Origin: Pyrobaculum ferrireducens
GTDB lineage: Archaea > Thermoproteota > Thermoprotei > Thermoproteales > Thermoproteaceae
DNA length: 64,000 nt
Direction of reading: 5' to 3'
NCBI RefSeq assembly: GCF_000234805.1
Contig: NC_016645.1
Span: 558,001-622,000, forward strand
Shown one piece after another: positions 8,123-15,218 of the stretch. The notes below the pieces were generated by a model that was not told the origin of the DNA, searched no databases, and was given only the letters and a program-made list of their open reading frames with translations. The position numbers and the translations under genes were made by a program. Positions within the stretch are counted from its first letter, which is position 1. Each line of letters opens with the position of its first letter.

Positions 8123-8240
8123 CGCCGCCGCCGGGATTTGTGCCCCGTCCCGAACCCCCCGTAGGGGGCTCGGCGGGACGACGCGGTTATGAGCCATACG
8201 CGGGGCTCAGCCCCAGGGCGCTCTTCTGGCGTGCGAAGCC
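8123..8240 (-). pseudogene. tRNA-like remnant (CAT loop, T-arm with intron-like hairpin)
   Basis: Read on the minus strand, the last part matches the 3' end of a tRNA: CCCGG then CGGCGGC and a discriminator G, preceded by a 7-base loop CACAAAT. Before it is an intron-like hairpin inside the T stem, flanked by GTCC and GGAC, at the same place as the second intron of the tRNA-Asn at 12464-12580. Upstream the loop CTCATAA (plus-strand 8188-8194) would give a CAT anticodon. No 5' acceptor strand GCCGCCG is found, the anticodon stem does not pair without extra bases, the T loop lacks TTC and no CCA follows. I take it as a decayed or rearranged tRNA gene. Confidence 0.4.
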
Positions 8241-8400
8241 CGAACCCGACGTCCGTTGTTGCCCGCCTTGTGAAAACCAGACGTGCCCTCGGCCGCCGCG
8301 CCCAGCACGCGTCGCTGGCTTAGGCGCGCCGCCTCCGCCCGCCGCCTCTCAGCCGCCTCTCGGCGCCCGCGGCGCTACGGGGGTACGGAACTCGGCGTGA
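8241..8400. other. Extremely GC-rich stretch without a recognisable gene
   Basis: About 160 bases dominated by GC runs lie between the tRNA-like remnant and the glycosyltransferase pseudogene. On the minus strand a TATA-like element (TGTTTTAAACC, near 8417-8427) would place a transcription start around 8395. Local inverted repeats are numerous, but I cannot match them to RNase P, SRP or another RNA. It may be a decayed structured RNA or a long tRNA intron. Confidence 0.3.
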
Positions 8401-9467
8401 TTCACAAAGGCGCTGGTTTAAAACATCTATCACAGAGATAATTACGCACTTGCCGATCCAGGTGGAGGCGACCACGGGCCTCTTGAGCGGCAACGCCTTG
8501 GACTTAAGCGCCTCCACCGCCCCCTGGGTGGTGGCCATCTTCATGATCCTATCGCTCTTTATGAGCCGTAGAGGTACGTGAGGTACTGGACCCGCCGTCC
8601 TTAAAGTACTGGAACGAGTTCTCGCCGTCGAGCGCTATCAAGACCACGCCCCTCTTCACGCCTGCCTGCTCCAGCTGGTGCTCCACCGATTTGACCATCC
8701 AATAGGTTTTATTGGCGGCGTAGAGAGGGCCGCGGCTGTTCACGTCGCCGCTGGCGCCAAACCCTATGTAGTTCGATACTGATTGTCCCTGGCGAGCACG
8801 TAGAGGCGGCCGTATTCGACAGGCGTATACCATAAGGCGTAGTTGAGCGCCATGTAGAGATTTGGGGATCTTGGCGAAGGACAGGAAGACCCTCCCCGGC
8901 CTCTCGTGGACGAGGCGGCGTAGGTACTCCTCGTACCCGAATTCGCCTACCGGCATCGCCAACACCGGGAGGCGCGCTGACGGGGCGAAGTCGAGCGCCC
9001 TCACGGCGAGATCCAGCCCTTTCTGGCTCGTGGCGCGCCCCACAGCCAGGTGGAGGGCGCCTCCTCTGTCCAGGGAGCCCTCTCCTCTCCACCCGCTCTA
9101 CTAAGCTCCAGGGAGAGCCGTCGGGAGCCAGCTTGCGGAAGTGGGATTCGGCCTCCTCTATCCTCCAATCGGTGGAGTTGTAGAGGACGCAAGACTTGCC
9201 TCTAAGCCAGTCGCCGTATTTCGAAAGCGCCTCGTTGAGGTGCCCCCAGCTGACGCTGGAGACCACGTCGCTCTCCACAACAGCGGAGCCCTCGGCGGAG
9301 CCGCCCACTGAGTCCCACACAGACGAGTAGAGCTCCCGCCTGTGGCAACAGACCCTCCAGACCAGATGGGGCCTGTCGGGGAGATCTGCCCAATCGGCCG
9401 ATGCGTAGTGCCACGGGAAGGAGTACCCCGACGATAGATAAAAACCAGCCGGGGGCGCGGCCCCCAA
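8401..9467 (-). pseudogene. Frameshifted glycogen-synthase-like glycosyltransferase with GH57-like tail
   Basis: Reading on the minus strand, protein-like sequence continues across at least three frames. The first part (LNEALSKYGDWLRG, YNSTDWRIEEAESHF) is in one frame to about 9060; the GT-B type block GRATSQKGLDLAVRALD and the ERPGRVFLSFAKIP segment are in a second frame to about 8860; LNYALWYTPVEYGRLYVLARD is in a third, ended by TAG; then YAANKTYWMVKSVEHQLEQ and ALDGENSFQYFKDGG, like a GH57 conserved block, return. The final STWIG segment is in yet another frame. The gene is clearly broken; original role was probably glucan synthesis or remodelling. Confidence 0.6.
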
Positions 9468-9566
9468 GCGGGGCCTGTGAGGCCGCGGCGAGGCCCGGGT
9501 AGGGGGCTAGATCGATACCGAACAGAAGCGGGGGTACGCGGCGCCCCCTATTTATGTTGTTGGATA

Positions 9567-9585
9567 ACCACGACTCGGTCGTGGT
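9567..9585. terminator. Perfect 8-bp stem-loop downstream of the GNAT gene
   Basis: ACCACGAC, a 3-base loop TCG, then GTCGTGGT. It sits about 10 bases beyond the 3' end of the convergent-side acetyltransferase gene. A short poly-T tract is absent, so a terminator role is uncertain; it may be part of the decayed segment. Confidence 0.3.
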
Positions 9586-9595
9586 ATGCAGGGCC

Positions 9596-10042
9596 CTATA
9601 TGCACTTGACGTATAGGGCCATGGGCTCTCTCCACTCGGGATATTCGTCTATGGCCAGGGCCTTCACGAAGCCGCGCCTCTCGTAGAACCTCCTGGTTCT
9701 GATGTACGGTTCGTATTCGGGATCGCCGCTGGTCTTCACTAAGATGAGACTACAGCCGCGGCTCTTGGCCGCGCGCTCGACGAAGCCCAATAAAGCAGTG
9801 CCGATGCCTCTGCCTTGATATCCCCTCCTCACAGCCATCCAGAGTATCTCCGCTAGGCGGCCGTCTAGTTTGACCACGACGAAGCCAACCAGCTTGCCGT
9901 CTAGATATGCGCCGTAAGTCTCGTAGGCTCTGACGTCGGCGGACAGTCTCTCTATGCCCCTATCTGTAAACCACTCCTTGAGCTCTCTGGCTATCTCGAC
10001 GCATTCCGTACACCCGTATATCTGTCTAATCGAGATCTCCAC
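9596..10042 (-). CDS. GNAT-family N-acetyltransferase
   Basis: 148 residues. The acetyl-CoA binding motif A is visible as MAVRRGYQGRGIGTALL (about residues 69-85, with the Q/RxxGxG/A core QGRGIG), followed by the motif B helix region RRFYERRGFV (about 117-126). Substrate not predictable. Start is GTG, preceded by GGTGAGG-like purine sequence and a TATA element (GATATATAAAAAA) on the minus strand near 10065-10078. It lies inside the accessory segment between the two tRNA-derived repeats but is itself intact. Confidence 0.82.
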   Translation of the reverse strand: MEISIRQIYGCTECVEIARELKEWFTDRGIERLSADVRAYETYGAYLDGKLVGFVVVKLDGRLAEILWMAVRRGYQGRGIGTALLGFVERAAKSRGCSLILVKTSGDPEYEPYIRTRRFYERRGFVKALAIDEYPEWREPMALYVKCI

Positions 10043-10331
10043 AGCTCCCTCACCGCGTTGTTTTTTATATATCTTCCGCTCTCAACAGACATCCGACGAA
10101 CGTAGCCGCGGCGCCATGTTAAGGTAAACATGGCGCAATGGACGTGCCTATAAGGAGACGTCTTTTGGCTACGTCAGTCGGTTAGCTTATCCTAGCCGCC
10201 GTGGCGCCTTCAAAGTTAGCTGCAGTTGCGCATGGGCCGCCGCACGACCATACAGGCAATCCGTTTTTCGCCTGAGAAACCGGCAGGCGTGCTGGATGGC
10301 GGAGGCTTTTTATAGCGGTCGTTAAGCCTAC

Positions 10332-11492
10332 GTGCGCCTGGAAAGAGACGTCTTGGGCTTAATTGCGTTGATCGCTCTGCTGACCATAGCTACGAGAGCC
10401 GTCAACTACATGGTGCAGAGCACGGTGCCGCCTCTGGCGCGCGAGCTGGGCCTCACGCCGTCTCAGTTAGGCGCCTTGGCGGCGGTCGGCGCCGTCGGCC
10501 AGCTTATCGGCAGCTCGGTGATAAACGTAGCGCTGGGCCCGTCGCCGAGGAAAAAAGCCGTAGTTGTCGCCGCATTCGCGATCCCCCTCGAGCTGGCGAT
10601 GTTCTGGCTGTCGGGGACGGCGGAGCTCTGGATCGCCTCGTTCCTATCCGGCCTGTCCTTCGGAGTGGTTATGCCCAACTTGATAAACCTGGCGTCCGCG
10701 AGGCCTGAGTACGCCGAGAGGCTACTGGCGGCATACTCCCTCTCGCTCAGCACAAGCCTCGTGATAGGCCCGGCCTACGAGACGGCAATACTGACCAGGT
10801 ACGGCTACAGAGACGTGTTCCTCTTTTTCCTCCCGCCCGCGATCCTCATGGCCGCCCTATCGCCGAGGATCCCCATAGTGGGCGCCAGGTCGGCCGACCT
10901 CCGCGCTACCTACAGATCGGCGTTATTCAGCAAAGGCTTCGTTGCGGCGGCTCTCGCCATTACGTCGTACAACGTCCCCTTCATCGCCTTCGTGACCTAT
11001 CTGCCCATATACGCCTCCGAGGAGCTGGGCCTCGCCAAGGCAGTTGCCTACTCGCTCTTCCTGCCCTTCTTCGCCGTGTCCATGCTCACGCGCCTCTATA
11101 TGTTCCTCAGACCCGTCAGAGACGTGAACAAGGCGTTCGCCGTGTCCGCGGCGCTCACCTTGCTGGGCCTAGCCGTCTTCTACGCCTCCAAGAGCTACCT
11201 CCTGCTGGCGGCCGCCATGGCCATCCTCGGGGTGCCGCACGGAGGCGTCTTCACGCTGTCGACGATAATGATAGTCAGGACTACGTCGTTGGAGGAGAGA
11301 AACGCCGTGAACTCCCTCTTCTCCTCCTACCTGGTGATATTGGGCACGGCTGTGCCGCCCGCCCTAGGCGCGTCGGCGGAGCTCTGGGGATACGGCGCCA
11401 TGTGGCTCGTCATCGCCCCAGCCGTCGCCGCCATGTCGGCGGCTTTCTTCGCCCTCTTCGGCAAAACCAAGGAGTTCAGAGGCCTTACCTGA
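10332..11492 (+). CDS. Major facilitator superfamily transporter
   Basis: 386 residues with about 11-12 hydrophobic helices. The loop after helix 2 has a weak MFS motif (GPSPRKKAVVV, about residues 69-79), and the two six-helix halves are separated by a polar stretch around residues 180-195. Substrate unknown. Start is GTG with a TATA-like CTTTTTATAG at 10306-10315. It is divergent from the GNAT gene across a 289-base gap in which I see no other gene. Confidence 0.8.
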   Translation: MRLERDVLGLIALIALLTIATRAVNYMVQSTVPPLARELGLTPSQLGALAAVGAVGQLIGSSVINVALGPSPRKKAVVVAAFAIPLELAMFWLSGTAELWIASFLSGLSFGVVMPNLINLASARPEYAERLLAAYSLSLSTSLVIGPAYETAILTRYGYRDVFLFFLPPAILMAALSPRIPIVGARSADLRATYRSALFSKGFVAAALAITSYNVPFIAFVTYLPIYASEELGLAKAVAYSLFLPFFAVSMLTRLYMFLRPVRDVNKAFAVSAALTLLGLAVFYASKSYLLLAAAMAILGVPHGGVFTLSTIMIVRTTSLEERNAVNSLFSSYLVILGTAVPPALGASAELWGYGAMWLVIAPAVAAMSAAFFALFGKTKEFRGLT

Positions 11493-11827
11493 TCACCCCT
11501 CGGCGTTTATCGAGAACAAGCCCAGCGCGATCATATTTCAACCCGGCTCGATTCAACCACCGGCGCCCCCTCCACCGCACATGAGGAATTGAGAAACCCG
11601 CGAGGCGGTTGCAGACACGGGGAGGGGAAAAAGAGGGGTTTTTCGGGGCGCTACGCCTTTGAGGACTAGATGCCAGACGGCCTCCGACACCGAACCCGCC
11701 TCTCTCCGCCGTCGATTCTCCGGCACGTCACGGCAGAAGCGCCGCGACTGCCTTCCTCGGCACTCCGCCTCTTGCCCAGCTCGCCCATACGGCTCCTTTT
11801 AGGAAAAGAACAAGCAGAAAAAAGGGG
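11493..11827. other. Intergenic stretch with no recognisable gene
   Basis: About 335 bases following the MFS gene. No frame with protein-like composition, RNA motif or repeat was recognised. It leads into a short frameshifted relic and the first palindromic repeat. Confidence 0.5.
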
Positions 11828-12003
11828 TTAGGGACACAAAAGAACCGCCCGGCCGTCTGGATACCTTATCTCAAAGCACTCCTCCAGCCCTACCTTTTGG
11901 AGAAACTTGTCTCCTCCAACAGTCTCTCTAGGCTGTCCACGTAATCGCGGACGCGCCCCCATTTGTCGAAAAGAAACAAGCCTACAGCTCCCCTCCCCTC
12001 TAC
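11828..12003 (-). pseudogene. Short frameshifted protein relic
   Basis: One minus-strand frame reads LFLFDKWGRVRDYVDSLERLLEETSF and stops at 11890-11892; a second frame carries on as LQKVGLEECFEIRYPDGRAVLL and stops at 11828. Together they look like the C-terminal part of a small protein broken by one frameshift. The 5' part runs into the palindromic repeat at 11998. No family recognised. Confidence 0.35.
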
Positions 12004-12079
12004 ATTTTTCCTGATCTAACGCCATACGTTCTTCCTAATTCAGGAAATATGTCTGACGTCGAGTCAGGAAGAGTGTAGA
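11998..12079 (+). repeat. Palindromic repeat element, copy A
   Basis: An approximately 80-base element whose ends form an inverted repeat (consensus TCTACATTTTTCCTGATT and its complement) with a second, inner palindrome around TTCCTAATTCAGGAA. The same element occurs at 29141, 30893 and 31635. Copy A is followed after 45 bases by the GIY-YIG-like frame starting at 12125, the same arrangement as copies C and D. Confidence 0.75.
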
Positions 12080-12124
12080 TGAAGTAGTAGAAAGCCGTAG
12101 CTGGCCTTAAACCCTGGCGTAGAT

Positions 12125-12448
12125 GTGGCAAAAATCCACTACGTCTACCTGGCCGTGGCCGGGGGGCGTGTGGAGTATGTGGGGGTGGGGAGGCGGAGCG
12201 GCCGCTACGACCATGTCGACACGCACATTAGGGGCCACTTCTCTGCGGCGAAGAGGGGGCTGAGGGCGAATGTGTTCATCATCTTAGCGTATACCCGCAG
12301 TAGGCGCCTCGCGGAGATGTGGGAGGCTTAGCTATATACGGTATATAAACCGCTGTACAACAGAAGGAGGCCTTCGGCAAGGCCGAGAAGGAAAGCTGAG
12401 AGGAAGCCCATTGCGAAAAAGCTACTATTTCAACTAACCCCCTTTTAA
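12125..12448 (+). pseudogene. GIY-YIG-nuclease-like protein interrupted by one in-frame TAG
   Basis: GTG start, then YVYLAVAGGRVEYVGVG, matching the paired GIY and YIG strands, followed by an R/H-rich helix and LAEMWEA with a candidate metal-binding glutamate. A TAG at 12329-12331 stands where the copy at 30481 has TGG (tryptophan); the frame then stays open for 38 more codons (LYTVYKPLYNRRRPS...) to TAA 12446-12448, and this tail aligns with the intact copy. So a single base change appears to have broken a roughly 107-residue gene. Without repair only 68 residues are made. Nuclease assignment is by motif pattern only. Confidence 0.6.
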
Positions 12449-12460
12449 ATTAAACTTACA

Positions 12461-12580
12461 TGGCGCCGCCGCCGGGATTTGAACCTTATCCCAAGCCCCC
12501 ACGCGGGGGCTTGACGGGACCTACGGGTTTCTGCATATGGTTAACAGCCCGCCGCTCTAACCGGGCTGAGCTACGGCGGC
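12461..12580 (-). tRNA. tRNA-Asn (GTT) with two introns and encoded CCA
   Basis: Exons on the minus strand are 12580-12542, 12528-12515 and 12485-12464, with CCA at 12463-12461. The spliced molecule has acceptor GCCGCCG/CGGCGGC, D stem GCTC/GAGC, anticodon stem GCGGG/CCCGT with loop CTGTTAA, and T stem CCGGG/CCCGG with loop TTCAAAT. Intron 1 (13 bases, 12529-12541) is at the canonical 37/38 site, with helix CTGT/GCAG between bulges TAA and AAA. Intron 2 (29 bases, 12486-12514) splits the T stem after its third base, with helix GTCC/GGAT and a 9-bp internal hairpin. Confidence 0.9.
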
Positions 12581-12598
12581 TCTAGCCACCATATGCAA

Positions 12599-12609
12599 CC
12601 ATTTATAAG
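12599..12609 (-). promoter_or_regulatory. TATA box of tRNA-Asn
   Basis: CTTATAAATGG on the minus strand, centred about 24 bases before the first base of the tRNA. Confidence 0.6.
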
Positions 12610-12732
12610 TATTTTTCCCACTTCCCAAGACCACATGGCGAAATCAGTAGAGTAACTAGCCGCCTTCTGTGGATGTGTCGCTTGGGCGTCGTGACTACGC
12701 CCGGGGGGTGTGCCTTTTCGGGGGTGTGGGGG

Positions 12733-13152
12733 CTACTCGGCTAGTACGATCTTGGCGTACTCTGCCAGGGAGTTGCGTAGTTGCTGGTCCTCAGTCTGTA
12801 GGGCTATTGCGAGTAGTAGCTGGGCTAGGATGGGTTTTCTGTCTTCTTCGGGCAGTGAGTTTAGGAGGTTTGCGGCTAGGGTTGAGGTGAGGCCTATTGC
12901 CTCGTCTACCTTGAGGTCCATGTCGGAGAGCATGTTGATTACCTTCTCCTCTGTTTTGTATAGGGTGTAGATGGTGGTGAGCATTAGGAAGTCGGTGTCG
13001 CTTATCTGTAGCTTCTCGGCCCACTCTTGTACTTTTTCTGGTTCTGTCAACATATACTTGACGAATTTCTCGAGTTCTTGTCGTGGTATTTGGAACATGT
13101 TCTCGGCGTCGGCGAGGAACTTATCTACCCAATCCACTGGTGGTAGTGCCAC
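12733..13152 (-). CDS. All-helical protein of unknown function
   Basis: 139 residues, start GTG. The sequence is rich in leucine, alanine, glutamate and lysine and should fold as a helical bundle (for example KFVKYMLTEPEKVQEWAEKL, and the C-terminal LAQLLLAIALQTEDQQLRNSL). No catalytic motif and no family recognised. The codon pattern is coding-like and the gene shares a 16-base divergent promoter region with the metallo-hydrolase gene; a TATA-like TTATTTAAATAG lies only a few bases from the GTG, so the true start could be the internal methionine at about residue 19. Confidence 0.6.
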   Translation of the reverse strand: MALPPVDWVDKFLADAENMFQIPRQELEKFVKYMLTEPEKVQEWAEKLQISDTDFLMLTTIYTLYKTEEKVINMLSDMDLKVDEAIGLTSTLAANLLNSLPEEDRKPILAQLLLAIALQTEDQQLRNSLAEYAKIVLAE

Positions 13153-13168
13153 TCTATTTAAATAAGAT

Positions 13169-13906
13169 ATGTATAGAAATGCGGTGTTTTCTCGGGCGGG
13201 GGTTGGGTGGGTATATGAGGGCTTCTTCGCCGTCGACGCGCCGGAGGACGTAGATGTGGGGGTGGTCTTGGTGACTCACCACCACGAGAGGCACGTGGCG
13301 GGGGCCCGGAGGGCGCAGCTGGTTGTTATGAATCCTCTGGAGTACAGCATGGCCGCCGACTTGGAGAGGGCTTTGAGGTATGCCGAGGTTGTGCTGAGGC
13401 GGGCGGGGGCGGCGGGGAGGCCGTCGGCCTCTGTGGGGCCTTTCCGCGGCTCGGTTTATAAATTCACGGCGGGGTGGGTGGATCTGGGGGACGTCTCGGT
13501 GAGGGTCATCCCGTGCGGGTCCCATACCTGGGGCCATACCTGTTTCGGGGTTGAGAACGCGGTGTTTGTGGGGGATCTGGGGGGCTGGATTGTGAGCGTG
13601 GGGGCTTTTCTAAAGGTGCTCGCCTCTATGAAGGGGTTGAGGGGATACGTGGCGTATACGGGGGAGGGGGAGAGGATCCCCCTGGAGGAGTATGTGCAGA
13701 GGCTTGAGGGGGATTTCAAGCGGCTGTTGAGGAGGTATGTGGAGTGCCTCGGCGAGAGGACTCCCTACAGAATTGCGCTGTGCGCCAGGGGTGGGGGGGA
13801 CGTGTTGAGGCTGTCGGAGGAGGGCCTCGCCTTTGTGAAGTACCTGGCGGAGAGCGGCTATGCGAAGATAGTCAGCTCCTCCCCCTACGTGGTGAGGCCG
13901 GCGTAG
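13169..13906 (+). CDS. Metallo-beta-lactamase-fold hydrolase
   Basis: About 245 residues. The metal site is suggested by THHHERHVAG (an HxHxxH variant, about residues 36-45), a later histidine in GSHTWGHTCFG (about 117-127) and the aspartate of VGDLGG (about 133-138). Substrate unknown; the family includes glyoxalase II-like and RNase-like members. The last 60 residues are helical. A TATA-like ATTTAAATAAG at 13152-13162 would fit a leaderless start at GTG 13181 better than at ATG 13169. The 3' end overlaps the convergent DUF123 gene by 22 bases. Confidence 0.75.
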   Translation: MYRNAVFSRAGVGWVYEGFFAVDAPEDVDVGVVLVTHHHERHVAGARRAQLVVMNPLEYSMAADLERALRYAEVVLRRAGAAGRPSASVGPFRGSVYKFTAGWVDLGDVSVRVIPCGSHTWGHTCFGVENAVFVGDLGGWIVSVGAFLKVLASMKGLRGYVAYTGEGERIPLEEYVQRLEGDFKRLLRRYVECLGERTPYRIALCARGGGDVLRLSEEGLAFVKYLAESGYAKIVSSSPYVVRPA

Positions 13907-14202
13907 CGGAGGGCCTCGCCGGGCTGGCACTGGAAGAGGTGGCTGGGGGCGGCTGGGTCGTCGGTGGAGCCGAAGCCGGTTACTGGGCGGCAGGCGGCCA
14001 GCCTTTTCGCGAGTTCTTTTTCGGGTATGTGGGTGACGACGGCGTATAGGGGGGTGCAGACGAGGTAGTCAACGTGCCACCTCCTCCTCCCCCGTCTCTC
14101 GAGGTGTCTCCTGAGCCTCGCCGCGCAGTTCAAACCGCACGACCCCACGTAGGCGTATGTGCCCCCCTCCAGCTGGAACGTCCTTGCCGGGGTCTGCACC
14201 AC
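13885..14202 (-). CDS. DUF123 / Uri-type GIY-YIG-related endonuclease-like protein
   Basis: 105 residues when started at GTG 14202. The GIY-YIG-like core is GGTYAYVGSCG followed by ARLRRHLERRGRRRWHVDYL, the DUF123 signature, also found fused to endonuclease III in some archaea. A longer frame begins at ATG 14244, but its first codons are the TATA box itself (TATAAAAGC, 14233-14241 minus strand); transcription would begin near 14211, so the GTG codons at 14202 or 14199 are better starts. Nuclease activity is presumed from family, not shown. Confidence 0.75.
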   Translation of the reverse strand: MVQTPARTFQLEGGTYAYVGSCGLNCAARLRRHLERRGRRRWHVDYLVCTPLYAVVTHIPEKELAKRLAACRPVTGFGSTDDPAAPSHLFQCQPGEALRYAGLTT

Positions 14203-14249
14203 CTGGGGGGCGCATTGGAAAAAGACGATGTAGCTTTTATACATGTGTG

Positions 14250-15038
14250 TTATCTATCCCGGCGATGAGGAGCCGATGGCTGGCGCGAGTCGTGGCGTTG
14301 AGCTTGGCGGGTTCCGAGCCTATTCTTAACCTCCTCCACTAGCCGGGGGAGGACCTCCCCGGCTCTGCCTCTTATGAAGAAGTCGGCTATGGGGGTTATG
14401 GCCGAGGGCTCTATATTCACCTCGATCACGACTGCCCCCGCCCTCTTAGCGATCTGCGGTATATACGCCGCTGGGTAGACCACGCCGGATGTGCCGACTA
14501 CGATCATGACGTCTGAGGCCGCGGCGAGCTCCGCGGCCTCCCGCCACGCCTCTTGGGGGAGGGGCTCTCCGAACCACACGACGTCCGGCCTGAGGAGGCC
14601 TCCGCACTTCGCGCACCGCGGGGGGACAGCCTCCACCGGCTTCTCCAGCTTGTAGACGGCGCCGCACTTGGTACAACGGGCCCGCCATATGGAGCCGTGT
14701 AGCTCCACGACTTTTGTACTGCCGGCGCGCTGGTGGAGGCCGTCTACGTTCTGGGTGATCACAGCCTTGACGACGCCGAGCCTCTCAAGCTCGGCGACGG
14801 CGTAGTGGCCGGGGTTCGGCGACGCGCTGTAGATAACCTCCTGGCGCCACTTGTACCACCTCCACACCAGCTCCGGGTCCCTCTCGAAGGCCTCCGGCGT
14901 GGCCAGCTCCTCAGGCCGGTACCTTTCCCACAAGCCGCCTGGCCCTCTGAACGTCGGCACGCCGCTCTCGGCCGAGATGCCCGCGCCGGTGAGCACAACA
15001 CAGCGGCGCGAAGCCGCGACCACCTCCGCGACATCCAT
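14250..15038 (-). CDS. sir2: Sir2-family NAD-dependent protein deacylase
   Basis: 262 residues. NAD-binding [15 protein letters not shown], the [12 protein letters not shown] block with catalytic histidine in ELHGS, and a four-cysteine zinc site (CTKCGAVY and CAKCGG) are all present. Archaeal Sir2 acts on chromatin proteins such as Alba. Start is ATG 15038; a frame six codons longer exists, but the TATA element at 15058-15066 lies 24 bases before ATG 15038. The last roughly 20 residues ([12 protein letters not shown]...) are a basic tail beyond the usual family end. Confidence 0.93.
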   Translation of the reverse strand: MDVAEVVAASRRCVVLTGAGISAESGVPTFRGPGGLWERYRPEELATPEAFERDPELVWRWYKWRQEVIYSASPNPGHYAVAELERLGVVKAVITQNVDGLHQRAGSTKVVELHGSIWRARCTKCGAVYKLEKPVEAVPPRCAKCGGLLRPDVVWFGEPLPQEAWREAAELAAASDVMIVVGTSGVVYPAAYIPQIAKRAGAVVIEVNIEPSAITPIADFFIRGRAGEVLPRLVEEVKNRLGTRQAQRHDSRQPSAPHRRDR

Positions 15039-15189
15039 AAATACCTCTGTCCACACGGTATTTATGTGATGACCCAGGCGAGGCAGAGCTGTGAAGCAAC
15101 ACGACCTCCACTGACCCGCCTGGTCTTTAACTAAGCCGCGCCGCGGCCTCTCGGCAGATCTCGCCCTTTGTCACTGGAGGTGAGTAACT

Positions 15190-15197
15190 TTTTTATA
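15190..15197 (+). promoter_or_regulatory. TATA box of the Lon-like protease gene
   Basis: TTTTTTATA is centred 25 bases before ATG 15219. It decides against the 17-codon-longer frame, because transcription would begin at ATG 15219. Confidence 0.5.
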
Positions 15198-15218
15198 GTT
15201 GAGGCGGGGGTCTGCGGC

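Noticed and set aside
8123-8240. An intact elongator tRNA-Met gene
   Set aside because: No 5' acceptor strand pairs with CGGCGGC, the anticodon stem does not pair, and the T loop lacks TTC.
12329-12331. TAG as pyrrolysine codon
   Set aside because: No pylTS genes are expected in Thermoproteales, and the parallel gene has tryptophan here; a simple mutation is more likely.
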